Source of the DNA: Thereva unica
Taxonomy: Eukaryota > Arthropoda > Insecta > Diptera > Therevidae
Direction of reading: 5' to 3'
Length of the DNA: 64,000 nucleotides
Assembly: GCA_949987705.1 (NCBI GenBank)
Contig: OX465281.1
Coordinates: 86,332,543-86,396,542 of the forward strand
Positions 1 to 12,470 of the stretch are shown here, piece after piece (positions within the stretch are counted from its first letter, which is position 1; each line of letters starts with the position of its first letter). The notes below the pieces were generated by a model. It was given only the letters and a program-made list of their open reading frames with translations, was not told the origin of the DNA and searched no databases. The position numbers were made by a program, and so were the translations under genes.

Positions 1-606
1 CCTCTTAAAAATATTACAGCTGAAAATGTTGCACAAACCTTTCTTCACCACTGGATAGCACGTTTTGGTGTCCCGCATATTATAACAACAGACCAAGGAA
101 CTCAATTTACGTCGTCCCTATTCCGTGAGATATCAAATATTTTAGGCAATCATCATATAAAGACTACCACATACCACCCCCAGGCAAATGGTTTCGTGGA
201 AAGATTTCACCGCCAACTAAAAACGGCAATTAAAGCGCTAGACGAACCCCCAAAATGGTATTATTCACTCCCTTGGATACTTTTAGGTATACGGTCTGCT
301 TTAATCGAAAGTTTAGACACTTCTCCTGCTTTCCTGCTCTATGGGCAAGCACTACGTTTGCCAGGTGAATTCTTAGCGACAGACACTTTGCATTCAGCAA
401 TTACTAGCACCACTGCTAGAGAATTGCAAGAAACAATCAGCAAGATCAAACCACAGGTTAAAAAGCCTCATAAACAAAATAATATCTTCATTCCAAAAGG
501 CATGGAAGAGTGCACTCATGTATTTATACGGCGAGAAATCGATATTAAAACCTTAAATGCACCACATCATGCGCAACTGCGCGGAGTGTTTCTGACTTCT
601 CTTTAA
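1..606 (+). pseudogene. Gypsy-type integrase, C-terminal part (partial)
   Basis: The frame is open from the first base to a stop at 606, about 201 residues, and is cut by the window edge. It is the catalytic half of an LTR-retrotransposon integrase, the enzyme that joins element cDNA to host DNA. Visible are the second acidic residue in TTDQGTQF (residue 31) and the glutamate in NGFVERFH (residue 67), 35 residues apart as in the DD35E fold; the first aspartate lies off the window. The later segment [18 protein letters not shown] is typical of Ty3/gypsy integrases. The zinc-binding N-terminus, RT and RNase H are not in view and no LTR is recognised downstream, so this is probably a truncated copy. 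A related scrap lies at 30964-31166 on the other strand. Confidence 0.88.
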
Positions 607-2474
607 CTGTGTTCCTGTTACTTTGCCTTTAGATTCACTGGTACATCCCGTAATTATTTTGCTTTTGATGCTTTTGTTTGTTCACGCATAATATTTTTTA
701 TTAAAAATAATATTATCAATTGCTCTTAATAATAAAAAATATAGGATGGCTGGTGAAAAAATATGTAATTTAAAATATGTAAATTTTTCTAGCTAACAGA
801 TACGCATGTGCACAAGACTTTAATATACTTAGAACGCCCTTCTCGAGTATAAGTATGTAAAAACATATAAATTATAAATCCAATTGGCGTCTTGTAACCA
901 AGCAGGAGCTTCCTATACAAAAGCAGCAAGCTGTCTACTGACATGAAGGAAAAGCTTTTTGAAAAGTTATAAATTTGTTGCGTGTGAAAGAAGATATCAA
1001 TTTGCTTGGCTGATTCTACCGAGAGTATTTTATATTTGTTTTTCTTTTACCAGATTTCGCGGGCTTTTGCAGCTGCGATCAACATCAACAATCGTGCTTC
1101 TGGATTTCCTTCAAGTCTGTGTTCCTGTTACTTAGCGTGATACCTACAGCTATAATAATGCAAATAATTTGCATTAAAATAAATACTTTGATTGTTCTCA
1201 GGTAATATTTTGTTATTAGAAATTATATATTACTAGTTGGGATCCCCGTTACCGAAATTCGGTTACAAAAACAATAAATATATAAAATTCACGATTTGTT
1301 CGAATTTAAATTCAATTTAAATATTTTTATTAAAAAAAAAAAAATTATACGCAATGGCGAATTTTTAATTTTTAATTTTACACAATACAACTCAATAATA
1401 CTATACACAAAAGAGTATAAAAAAAATGCACGCACAAAGTGACCGAGTTTTTTTAAGTCAGTTATGCCGCCAAAAATCTACACAAACGCTTGTTTTTCTC
1501 TGTTTCTCATTCGCTTCACTGAAACGGCATTTGTGTCAATCGTAGGCTACTCAGCTCTACGTTGATGCTCACAAAAAATTCAAATTTTCCAACGGCTTTT
1601 TAAAATTCGAAAAATTAAAATCGTTATAACTTTTTTATTCGTGAATCGATTTCGTCGAAATTCCTTATTACAAAACTATGCCATAAAAAGAACATTTTCT
1701 GAAAATTTAAACGAAATCGGTCCACGAACAAAAAAGCCTTAGCGTGTACAAACTTTTTGTTTGCCTATTAATATATAAGATTATCGGATGTTAATAATTA
1801 ATACCCTCACTTCGTATAATGATAATCCCCAAAAAATAAAAACCACATTATTTCACAACATGATGTAATATGAGCATCACACGAACACACGCATGCACAC
1901 ATATTCACTTGCCCTTTCTTTTTCTCGTACATGACCATGTGAGGTCACAAACCAATTGGCACAGCGAAGAAAATCCAAGATGGCGGAAAAGGTGAATTCA
2001 GAGGTTATATGTAAAACCTCATGTTAAATTGCGTTAGAACCGGCATAGCATATCTTCCACTTGGTACATGGACTACCCCCAACTCACCGACCCCAAACCA
2101 GTTCGAGAGTCAAGACCAGTCCTCAGCTGAGGACCCCGCTCCCGCCAAAGACCCCGCCCAAGCCAACGACTCGAACCAGTTCCCGAACACCAGCAAAGCA
2201 GTCTCAAGGTCAACGAACGCGACCTAGATTCCAGGGCCTACCAACAGGCGATTGATTGATTGATGGCCTTGACAGGGGATTGATTGATAACCTTGACTTG
2301 GATTCCAACATTATAGGCAACTGATGGCACTGACCTGCATTCCATCCCACGTGATTTAGCTCTCAGTCTAAACCGTCTGGTGCATAGACCAAGGTCAGCC
2401 ACTGAGAGGCCCACCAACTTCTTCTACACCTCCATACCCATGATGTACCCGTCGAGCTATCGAGTTCTCAACAT
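607..2474. other. AT-rich stretch without a recognised gene
   Basis: No family is recognisable on either strand. A 15-base word, tgtgttcctgttact, occurs near 610 and again near 1120, which may mark remnants of the retroelement that ends at 606. The short frames near 2021-2255 are low-complexity and proline/serine rich and have no recognisable domain. Confidence 0.5.
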
Positions 2475-2556
2475 TCGCCCCCAGCCACCGCCCCCGTCTC
2501 CGCCCCGCCTCCGCCCCCGCCGCCGCCCCCGCCCCCGTCGTCGCCATCGCCATCGC
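2475..2556. repeat. GC-rich low-complexity block (CCGCCC-type)
   Basis: About 80 bases of runs of C broken by single G or T, ending in short CGTCG and CATCGC repeats. It stands out sharply from the AT-rich surroundings. The alanine/glycine-rich minus-strand frame across it is a by-product of the repeat. Confidence 0.8.
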
Positions 2557-3699
2557 TAATACTTCCGCTGCACTCCCCTCCACATCTCCGCACTCAAACT
2601 TTCACCTTCGCGGCGCACAAGTGGGCGTGCCTCACACACACAACAATAACAACGATGACCTTGATCTACTCAAACAATTAATACGTCTGGCACACATTCC
2701 AAGGTCACCCACTTACCATAATTACAGGTTAATGACCTGTCAACCAATTGACATAATTACACGTGATTAATCACCTTGACCTAAATCCCAAAACCGGTTT
2801 TGGTTCCCGTCCCAAACCGCCCTAATACCTACTACTGCCGCTTAATCGCTTTCTACCAACACTCATTGTACCCGGCATTGAATTGAAGCTTACTTGCAAC
2901 ACAGAACTGTAGGTTATGTCATAGGTTTTGCGCCAAGAGCACCGCTGATTACTCTATGACAAATTCTGGCGTCATAGTTTGAAATTTAAATAAATCATTA
3001 TAAATGTATTGTAATACGTCAGTGGTGGCGTCACATAGATTAAAAAAATATTCTTTCATTCACCTAAAAAAATTCATTCCAAGTTTTTGCCGCCTTTCAA
3101 AATTTGCCGCCCCAGGCCAGTGCCTGCTGTGCCTGTGCGTTAATCCGCCCCTGCATATTTATTAAACGTTGTCACGAATATAACGTCCGAGCGCCTTGCG
3201 CCCAGACACTCACAGTTTTTTTTTTATTTCATTTAATAAAACAAACCTATTTCACGTACAAATCATATCAACTAAATGAGAAGAAAAAAATTTCCAATAG
3301 GGATATCGACAATTCTTCTTCAAGCGCAATTACAAAAATACCAACAGACATAATCATGAAAACTATATACATAAACCTTGCTATTGAGGTCTTGGCGGCT
3401 CTTGCCATGTTCACCACCATGTTGACTGCATCAGTCGTCGTCCTTGCCTTTCTAAAGCCGAATTGCTTAACATTCTAGGGTTTGACGAACGTTCGTTAAG
3501 TTTGTTCGCCCATTTACGTGGGTGCAAGAAATTATAAAGCAATCACAAATGAATCCTAAATAAAGTGAATTTCAAGTTTCACAAATTTTGAATTTCGAGA
3601 AATGCTAAAACATGAGTTTCATTATATATGCTATATAGTTTTTATACCAAGTTCTAAGAACAACTGTTGAAATACATAAATAACTTCTCATACAACTGT
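2557..3699. other. No gene recognised
   Basis: Unclassified AT-rich sequence. A frame at 3104-3478 (124 codons) has no recognisable domain, uneven composition, and begins in sequence that looks repeat-derived. Confidence 0.45.
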
Positions 3700-5060
3700 T
3701 TCCATCCTGTTTCCCCCTTCGGGGTTGAGTTTCGAAAAATCCTTGACGCCGTGTTTCATTATTTATGGTGTATAGTATTTATACAAAATTCGAAAAAAAT
3801 CTGGCTGAAGAAAAAATTTCCGATACAACCTATTCAACCCCATTTCCGCCCCTTAGGTGATAAGTTTCAAAAAAGTGGATATCCACGTCATTATTGGTAT
3901 GCACCGTAAAAATTTCAGCCTTTTAGCTCTAGCGGTTTGGGTTAACCCCATTTCACCCTCTTAGGGGATGAATTTCGAGTAATCGCTTCTTAGTGGATGT
4001 CCACGTCATTATAGGGATGCACTGTCAAAATTTCAGCCCTATAGCTCCAGTGGTTTGGGTTTACCCCATTTCACCCCTTTAGGGGATGAATTTCGAAAAG
4101 TGGCTTCTTAGTGGATGTCCATGCCATTATAGGGATGCACTGTCAATATTTCAACCTTTTAGCTCCAGCGGTTTGGGTTAACTGCATTTCACCGCTTAGG
4201 CGATGAGTTTCGAAAAATCGCATTTTAGTGGATGTCCACGTCATTATAGGGATACACTGTCAAAATTTCAGCCCTTTATCTCCAGGGGTTACGGTTAACT
4301 CCATTTCACCCCCTTAGGGGATGAATTTCGAAAAATCGTTTCTTAGTGGATATCCACGTCATTATAGGGATGCACTGTCAGAATCTCAGCCCTTTAAATC
4401 CAGCGGTTTGGGTTAACCATATTTTGCCCCGTTAGGCGATGAATTTCGAGTAATCGCTTCATTTCCCCTCTTTAGGAGATGAAATTCGAAAAGTGGCTTC
4501 TTAGTGGATGTCCATACCATTATAGGGATGCACTGTCAATATTTCAACCCTTTAGCTCCAGCGGTTTGGGTTAACTGCATTTCACCCCTTAGGGGATAAG
4601 TTTCGAAAAATCGCATTTTAGTGAATATCCACGTCATTATAGGGATACATTGTCAAAATTTCAGCCCTCTAGCTCTAGCGGTTTAGGTTGTACGTTGCCT
4701 ATCAGTCAGTTACTTTTTATACAATAGAAAACAAAGTAAAGAAACAAAATCTCCTTAGAACCTATTGAACCTCATTACACCTCATTAGGTAATGAATTTC
4801 GAAAAATAATGAAACAAGTGTTTCATTATTTATGGTGAGGAGTATTTTCACTAAGTTTGAAGAAATTCTGACTAAAGAAAAAAATTCCCCTTACAACCTA
4901 TTATTCAACCCTATTTCACCCCCTTGGGGATGAATTTCGAAATCCTGAAACACGTATTTCATTATTTATTGGTTATTTTTACTTAGTTTGGAGAAAATCT
5001 GACCAAAAAATAAAACCTCCCTTACAACCTATTTAACCCCATTTCACTCCCATCAACACT
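3700..5060. repeat. Tandem array with 117-118 bp unit
   Basis: The core word gtggatgtccacgtcatt or a close variant recurs at 3875, 3993, 4111, 4228, 4346, 4504 and 4621. Spacing is 117 or 118 bases except for one interval of 158, which holds an extra partial unit. Each unit also carries a phrase meaning 'Pyrimidine-rich CCCC, TTAGGGGATGAATTTCGA'. More decayed units flank the core on both sides (about 3700-3840 and 4770-5050). The core itself is a palindrome, GTGGATATCCAC in some units. Confidence 0.9.
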
Positions 5061-5126
5061 CTTTTTCTCGATAAAAAGTAGCCTATGTCCGTCTCCAAGG
5101 TCTAAACTATCTCTGTAGCAAATTTC

Positions 5127-5210
5127 ATCAAAATCGGTCCAGTGGTTTAGGCGTGAAAGCGTAACAGACAGACAGACAGAGTTACTTTCGCATTTATACT
5201 ATTAGTAAGG
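5127..5210 (+). other. Retroposon-like 3' tail motif
   Basis: The array is followed by a phrase meaning 'aaatcggtccagtggttta', a run of (CAGA) units and then tttcgcatttatactatta ending in gtaagg. Similar tails end many arthropod non-LTR elements and derived repeats (from memory). It suggests that the 117-bp array belongs to the 3' part of a larger mobile element. Confidence 0.45.
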
Positions 5211-6961
5211 ATTGAAACGATTTAGTTTTGGCCAATACATAAGATTTACATTTTTTAAATATACAAATAATTTACCAAAGCTCAAAGAATTTAAAATTTA
5301 AATTCCAAAATATAGAAATTTATGTATTTTGGTTTTCGTTAAAATAAGCGAATCTCATTCATCTCGCTGACGAAAAAAGTTGCACTATCAATATGTACAT
5401 ATGTATATGTAACATGCAAAGAAGTTTCACTTTAAAAATATTTGATGGATTAAAAGTTTTCGATCCGACACGTTCGGCCTAGTTACTGGAATATCTCGTG
5501 TATTTCTACATTTTTAAAAGCGTTTTCGTTTCGCAAATTCCGAGGAAACCAGAATTTTTTGTGTATTCTCAAAAAGCTCAATAAAGTCTGAAATTGCAAC
5601 TTGAAGTGAACACACACCTGATGTAACCCGAAATCTGCATAAGTAAATTATTCTCCATCTACATGTGGAATAGTAGACGTGAATTATGCAAATCTTGAAG
5701 GAAGTCAAGGAGCAATCCATCCTGCTCCAATTGTTGATTCGCTCTTCATACAATTTAGCATTTTATTGACTTAGCTTACCTCGGCGTGCTTATTCCAGCC
5801 CTGCCAGTTGCAAATCACATTCGTGCCACGAATAATCTGATTCGTATACGTGGATGCAGCATGTATTTGGATTTTTGAACTAATGTGAAACTTCAATATG
5901 ATTCTCTTCCAGCGACAATACTACCACCGACTTTACTTCTCGGCTGAACGGACCCACATTAAAGGTGAAAATTTTGAGTATTTTGCAACTCATTTCATAA
6001 TTCAACAACGGAAATTTTATTACATCCGGTCATCGTATGCTGCGCGTATGTGCGAGGATATGAAACCACAGTAAAGGACACTCAGTCTCCCTTAGTGTGA
6101 AAAATTAACAACAGCCTCCATTATTCATGGTTACCTGCTGAAGGATTACTTTTAGCTTAAAGCAGCACTACTCGTTAGTAGCATGCATTGCACTTTCCAT
6201 TACAAGAGCCGGGATTACAAATTTATTAATTATGAGGCTCGCAGAAACGAGGCCGTGGCCCGGCGGCCTTATGCAATTTTTCCCTGGGCGCGTTTTGTTA
6301 ATGCTGCATATGAGTTCTAGGGTTTTTAGTGGACCGCCGAGGACAATCAATAATACCATCAAAAGCGGTAATTCAATTAACTCTGGGGCTGTCCAGGCTG
6401 TTCATAATTATTGTATTCCGGTTAAAATTAATCTTTTGGCAGTCATGTAAGTTCATCCGTAATTTATTTTCAGCTGTAAATCGTGCGATTGTGGGTTTCA
6501 AATTAAGTCAGTTATGAAAATTTCATCAAATTTTCTGAATTGCATTTGCCTTTCTGCTTCCGTTAAAAAAAACTCATAAAATAACGTAAAATATAAAATA
6601 TATCTCTTTGGCTGCACCTGTGGCCTTCATTAATTTGGAAAATCGAGGTTTAAGAATCAGCCTTTGTATGTACTAGTAGTCTATCATGGTGTAATGTCTA
6701 GTAATAAGCTTAGAGGAAGGATAGAAGAGAATACGATAGGTTGTTAGAGGAAACAGGACTAAGTGACGTGACTACATGTAAATTTCAGCAGAACAGTCGC
6801 TAAAGTGGTTTTCGAGGCGCTAGCTCAAATAAAGGTGTATTCAAGGTGTGGCACTATAGGCTCATTAAGAGATGACAAAGGAAGGAACCGCAAGAGTTGT
6901 ATACCTTTTCATCAGAATTCGCACAAATTCGTACATTTTCTGATGCAGTGTGCGAGCAGCC
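5211..6961. other. No gene recognised
   Basis: No protein family could be recognised on either strand. A small patch near 6230-6300 is richer in G and C than its surroundings, but nothing marks it as a promoter or RNA gene. Confidence 0.4.
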
Positions 6962-7431
6962 TTATGAGAGTGAATTTTGACGAATTCGCAACGCAACGCA
7001 ACCGAGGATATGGACGAAGGGGTGGAGGCAATGGAGGGCAAGCATTTCAACTTCCATTCTTCATGCGCACTGGGATTATCATTATTATGCACGGTATACA
7101 GAAAACGAATGTAATGTAAAAGCGACGGCAGCTTCGAATACCGTAAAAAATGGGCGCCTGGTGACGTCAGCCGTAATGCTGAAACAACAACAGAACTTTC
7201 GATTTTATATGGCAAGTGTCCCCCACGTGACATCAACACTAAAATACCGTATACGGTATACAGTCTTTTACATTATGTTGTTTCTGAATACCGTATTACT
7301 ATGGGCATATGAAAAATCGCAGCCGAAGCCGGTTCGCGATGTCGATGGGTGAGGTGGTTTTTATGCTGAGGCTATGGAGGGAAATAAATTTCATGTTCGA
7401 GTCGAGTCATCAGCTAAGCGTATGTTTGGTT

Positions 7432-7863
7432 CATGGAGCCTAGACAAGGAGTTAAAACTCCGTGTTGTCAAATTTTGTTTGATTGAGTGAGGGCGCCACA
7501 GTCACATGTACCCCAAAAAACATGGCCGAGTATATTCATCCGGTTGATGGCAAAGTCCGTTATCTGCTAAGATATTTTATGTTTACGCCTAACTTAAAAA
7601 ATCAGCTTCTAAATTGGATTTATATCGATGTCATTTTTCGTATTTAACCAATTTATGAATTTTCCAATGAATTTTTAATATTTTCCAATGAATTTTTTTT
7701 GCATTGCTTCATTTTCGGGTAAAATTCTGCTAACTTCACGTGGGGCACGTCAGCTTTAGGCGACATCTGTGGCAAACAATGAACTAGAAGTTTAGTTTCT
7801 GCTACCCATCCATTTCCGGTTATTTTTCCCATAAGAGTTATATCTCCTTGTATAGGCTCCATG
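7432..7863. mobile_element. MITE, 432 bp, 8-bp target duplication, inside copy A
   Basis: Terminal inverted repeats of about 29 bp begin CATGGAGCCTA and continue with ACAAGGAG and an AACTC block; the two ends differ at about three positions. The element is flanked on both sides by gtttggtt (7424-7431 and 7864-7871), a perfect 8-bp duplication. Copy B lacks it at the same place (near 45578), which independently supports an insertion. No coding capacity is seen. An 8-bp duplication fits the P or hAT superfamilies; the CA start fits P slightly better. Confidence 0.88.
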
Positions 7864-7951
7864 GTTTGGTTTTTCGTGGGCATAGGAATATTCGTAGTGT
7901 TTATTGTGTGCTGTTTGTTGCTGAGGGGTTTTACTGGAGGGGTTTTACTCG

Positions 7952-8574
7952 CCAAGTTTTTAACTTGTAAAAAGTGGCAAAATATTGTATTTTAACATTT
8001 TTTACTGCACGTGCATTACCGGTGATAAGTTAGTTAGTGATCCGAGTGAATAAATTGAATGAAATTGATAAGGTGACCAGTTTTGTTTACATTCATGGTG
8101 GTTTTTTCGTGTTAATTTAGGGAAAAAATGTTGGATTTATGTGGTAATGAAATTAAAAATGAATTTAAAAAGGTTAAAAATTATTACGGAATAGTTATTA
8201 AAACATAAGTGCAAGTACCACCACACAACTTGGATAACACAAATTTTGAACTTTTTCCTACACGTTTTTCTGCTTTAATATTTTTAAAAATTATTCTTTA
8301 ACAAGCTTTAATCACTTTAAATTCACTTTTAACTCAATAACCACACAAATTCAAATTTTTTTCCCTAATATAACTCGACAAAACCACAGCGAATTTAAAC
8401 AAAATTGGTCGCCTTCACAATTAAACCATAAAAACATATTGATTCATTCAATTTTTTGAAATTGTTTTTATTCAATCATTGAAACACTAATCACTGGTAA
8501 TCCAAGTGCAGAAAAAAGTGATAAAATACAATGTTTTAACACTTTTTATTGCAAAAATAAACTTAAAAACTTGG
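7952..8574. repeat. Long inverted repeat (foldback) inside copy A
   Basis: The left arm (about 7952-8205) is an imperfect reverse complement of the right arm (about 8215-8574). Ends are ccaagtttttaa and ttaaaaacttgg. Landmarks pair in order: the 'accggtgat' and 'atcactggt' blocks, then 'aaggtgaccagttttgttt' with its inverse, then 'gtggtaatgaaatt'. The centre is near 8210. The same structure is in copy B at 45697-46314, so it predates the duplication. Confidence 0.8.
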
Positions 8575-8715
8575 ATCCACTATGTTATTGCCCGAGAAAT
8601 GTCCTCCATTCAAGCAAACGTAGGATCGGCACCGGCTGCTTCCAGGCCTGTAGCTACGATTGGATTCCTGGAGGCCCTATCAGAACCTCAAATATTGCAA
8701 ATTTAAGACATGATA

Positions 8716-8792
8716 TGAACATGCAGCACGCTGCTTTGCTTGTCATTTTACCAGCCTCAGCCAATTGAAATACTTTTGATTGCAGCGTGCTG
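8716..8792. repeat. Short perfect hairpin arms
   Basis: The 14-base word atgcagcacgctgc is followed about 45 bases later by its exact reverse complement gcagcgtgctgcat. In copy B one arm has a changed base, so the pairing is not maintained there. Confidence 0.7.
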
Positions 8793-10020
8793 CATTTTTA
8801 TCTCATGCCCTAATTTACTGCAAGCTGCCAATTTTGATGTTCTGATACGGCCTGCGGACGATATAGGCGAAGAGGTAGAGGCTATAAAGGGCAACCATTG
8901 CAACTCCAATCCTTTAGCTATTAAGTTTATTATTATATGGGCATATGAAAATTCGTAGCCAAAGTCCGTTCACGATGTCCGTGGGTGAGGAGGTTTTTAC
9001 CCAGAGGCTATGGAGGGAAATGGATTACATATCCTAGTTTTCAGCTAAAGCCGGCTTTAAACGATGCTATGAGCACTTTCCAACGTTGGACGTTTGATGG
9101 TAGAACGTATTGTGTGGCCGCTACTCGAACTACGAATGTCCAATGTCAAGCGTCCAACGATGGTGTTTGGACAGGTTCGGAGTGTTGTCACTCAAACGTT
9201 GGAAGCGTTGATGCTGTATTTGCCGAAGTAATGTACTTAGTATGAAACTCTTCGTATCATATTTCAATTACCCTAGCCCACTCAATTTAATTGAGTAACA
9301 ACTAAAAGAAGAAGCTGGGGAAGTGAACAGAATTTGGAAGTGACGTTTATTTCAGTAGTGGCAAAGGAAGTAGAATGAATCTACCCAAGGTCGATGAACC
9401 CACAGGTGAGTTACGAGAGCATACCGGCAAAATGAGTCTACGCAACGCCTGGAATTCCTCATTGTGACAGAAGACACAGACGATGTCCTTTTGGATTGCC
9501 GGAGATTAGCCGAGCAAACTGCTGCACTGTAACCTACAGCTAAAGGCACGGCTAAGAGCAACGTTTGATCTACTGACTAAAGTGGAGGAGAAGCTAACTT
9601 CCTCAATCAGAAGCTAAGGCGGAAATGAACAAAAAAGAAGTGAGTTGGGCTTAGAAGTACCAGTAGTATTATCAGGTAAATAAATGCTGATCCAGCTTTG
9701 CGACGCATATTAAGCTTAACATTCATTACGTGTTGGTAGAAAATTAGCCAGTCTTAAGAGAATTTCATGAGGCATCTTAAGCCCATCTTAAGATAATTGT
9801 AATTAGGCCTAATGACCCAACTAGTTGGTGATTTTAGTTAGGATTAGAATACGGTATAACCGACAGCCTTGAGCATGTCGGCATCATAATGCTTGCACCT
9901 TCCAACGCACGAAAATAGAAAGAATCCAATAAAATATTTGTGTACAAATTAAAAATTAGTCTTAAAATCACGCCAAAGAAGTATAACTTCTAATGCGTGT
10001 ACATAAGTACACACACCCAC

Positions 10021-11725
10021 AATTTTTTGTATATAAAATCGTTTTTATTATAGTAGGGGTAGTTTTAACCCCTTGAGGGTTGAAAATAATTTATTTTTGC
10101 CTGACAGTACGCCCACAATCGAATTTGAAGCATAAACTTGAAAAAAAAAATATTTACAATTTTTGCCATTTTTGGCCGATTTAGGGGTAGTTTCAACCCT
10201 TTAGGACTACCCCTTACCATTAAGTTCGCCTTAATTTAGTATAAATCAACCCCCTTCGCAAATAAATATTAAAAAAAGTGCATTTCATCGCATTAGTTTT
10301 CATTATTACTGAAATAATCGCGAAAACCCCCTAAAAAGGGGTGTTTTTTGCATTTTTAGGGGTGACGCCCTAATTTTAGGACCGCGGGACCTCGATTTTC
10401 GTGATCAGCGACCCCAAAAAGTTTAGGGTTCGATTTTCTTAACGGTGTTATTTTGGAACACCCCCCCCCCCCGCGTTTTGAATTAACTAAGAGTAGATTA
10501 CTAGAAAACGAAACCAAGGAAACAACCCAGTCGGGAATATTGGAAGGCCTTACTTATGTATTTGATTATTTCAGTCCTGATTTGACACTGCAAAGGTAAT
10601 CGGTTACAATGTAATTAATACAGAATCCACAACGTCCACAGCTAAAGTACTACTACTTACATTTTGCATTACCTGGTAATGCAGAGGGTAATGCCTCTAT
10701 GCTTGTCATTTATTTTTTCTGTTCTGTTATTTCTTCGTTCTTTTGATTCTTTTTCCTTTTTACCAGTAATGACCTATTTAAGGCCTTCCATGGCTATGAC
10801 ATTTCTATGTTAATTGTAATTAACAAAATAATCCAGCTGGTAATAAGAGTAGTGTATACCATTTACAAAATCAGGCATTCAGCATTCATGAAGAAGTTCT
10901 TCCTTTCCCGACTGGGAAAGAGAATACGGTGCATACAGAAAATATCTCTATCTTCGTCTTGTCAATTCCCGCTGTTTGGTTCCGAAGAAGCTGCGTTTAG
11001 CTCAGCTTCTGAGGGTACTGTATCTACGCAAACCTTTGCGTGAGTGTGAGTTCAATTCAATTGAATGTGTTGGAGTTTTCACATTGATTTTCTGTGTCAA
11101 AGAAGTCCTCATGTTGTCGGCCACGATAAGAGCGGCTAGAGCACTTTAGTATTTGCCACTCTGCCGCTCACCGCTCGTATTGTGGCTAAGGCTTTATTTA
11201 CAGTAGTGTGAAAAATTTGAATGGTACATTTTATATAAAAAAAAAGTCTACATTACATCCTTAGTGTTTCCAGAGTAGGAAAAATATTGAGATTTTAATC
11301 TTGATATATTTCAATTCTTTTGAAGTTGCCTATTTGGTCAAGGGAAGCAGTGATTCCTTTGCTTCCAAAGAGGAACCGCCACTGCAATGAACGCGTATGA
11401 CATTAAATCTCAATTTACATATATTTTCAGTTTGTCTATACCTTCGTTGAATTGTTTGTTTTTAGTGAACGTAACGAAAATAAAATATAGAATTGCATGA
11501 ATTAATACAGTTACTTTTATTAACATACATTGCATTTGTTAAATATATTTATGTATTTAAAAGAAAGGAGACAATATCGGCGCTTTTGGGCGCGACCAAT
11601 GTTTTTGAACAGAGACATAAATGGATTTTTTGCACTAAGTACGAATATGTATGAATACGACCCAGAGCATTTTTTTTCAGCAGTGAGAAGGAAGGAAGTA
11701 GTTTTTGATGCTTTGTTTAATTTAA
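10021..11725. other. No gene recognised; poly-C run
   Basis: Unclassified sequence. A homopolymer of about 13 C lies near 10461-10472. Frames at 10807-11043 and 11530-11928 have no recognisable domain; the second runs into the MITE at 11726. Confidence 0.45.
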
Positions 11726-12466
11726 GGGTACCTTACCCATTCTCGGTTTCAAAAAATCGATTTTTTTTTATTGTCTTATTCGAATCTATAACTCTTCAAA
11801 AATATTTCCTGAAAGTTTCAAGTCGAAATTCGGAATACTCTTGGAGTTCCAGCAGATTGATGGTGGGCGCGTCAAATCGCAAATGCTTAGTTTCGCCGTG
11901 GCGCGGAAAATTACTTCAAAAACTTTAAACGCATTTTTCTCGAAACTATGTTTTTGCGATTGGCGGGCATTGTAAGTCAAAAACTATAAAAGCGATCGTT
12001 CTGAAATTTTGATATGTTTTTCTAAACACCAAAAGCTATAACTTAGACTATTTGTAAAAAGATTGATGATGATCTTCTATTATTACAGCCTAATAGTTTA
12101 CAAAAAAAAACTCGGATTTTGAAATAAAAAATTCATAAGTCCACCATTTTGTAAATTTTTGCACTAAACAAATAATAATAGTCTATTCCCTAGCCAAACA
12201 TGAACTCTTTAAAATTCCGTTCGATTTTTTGGTTTCAGACGTTCCAGTCAATTACAATCATGCCCGCCATCCAAAAAGAGGACTTTTAGTTGACCGCAAA
12301 AAGAGGCTATAAAATGTTCATACACAACTATGTTACATTTTTTTCTTGTTCTTAAGGTTTTCAATTACATGTATAAATATATCCGTACCTCATAAGTCGA
12401 TTTTTCATCATTTACCGGCCCAATGAAAATCACAAAAATCAGAAATCGAGAATGGGTAAGGTACCC
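11726..12466. mobile_element. Non-autonomous DNA transposon, TTAA target site
   Basis: Terminal inverted repeats of 25 bp with one mismatch start GGGTACCTTACCCATTCTCG, at 11726-11750 and in inverse at 12442-12466. TTAA lies directly outside both ends (11722-11725 and 12467-12470). TTAA duplication is diagnostic of the piggyBac and Kolobok superfamilies; a G-rich start is at least compatible with Kolobok. The 741-bp interior has no transposase frame. Without it, the flanks join into an uninterrupted purine-rich sequence. Confidence 0.88.
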
Positions 12467-12470
12467 TTAA

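Larger units (their letters stand above)
6962..10020. mobile_element. Long dispersed repeat, copy A (unclassified element)
   Basis: This stretch matches 44545-47755 in the same orientation, with very few base changes over most of its length and several large indels. The match starts at ttatgagagtgaattttgac and ends at cacacacccac. Near its right end copy A has the word aagaagtataacttc, the inverse of a terminal word seen at both ends of copy B. Copy A lacks the left terminal repeat. A 72-codon frame (8740-8958) is nearly the same in both copies but has no recognisable domain and may simply reflect recent duplication. The element superfamily is not known to me. Confidence 0.85.

Noticed and set aside
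3104..3478. 124-codon frame with cysteines and a hydrophobic C-terminus
   Set aside because: No family resemblance, start lies in repeat-like sequence, and composition changes along the frame.
5514..5753. Minus-strand 79-codon frame
   Set aside because: No recognisable domain and no supporting context such as splice sites or a neighbour.
8740..8958. 72-codon frame conserved between copies A and B
   Set aside because: Similarity matches that of the surrounding non-coding repeat, so it is explained by recent duplication and not by selection.
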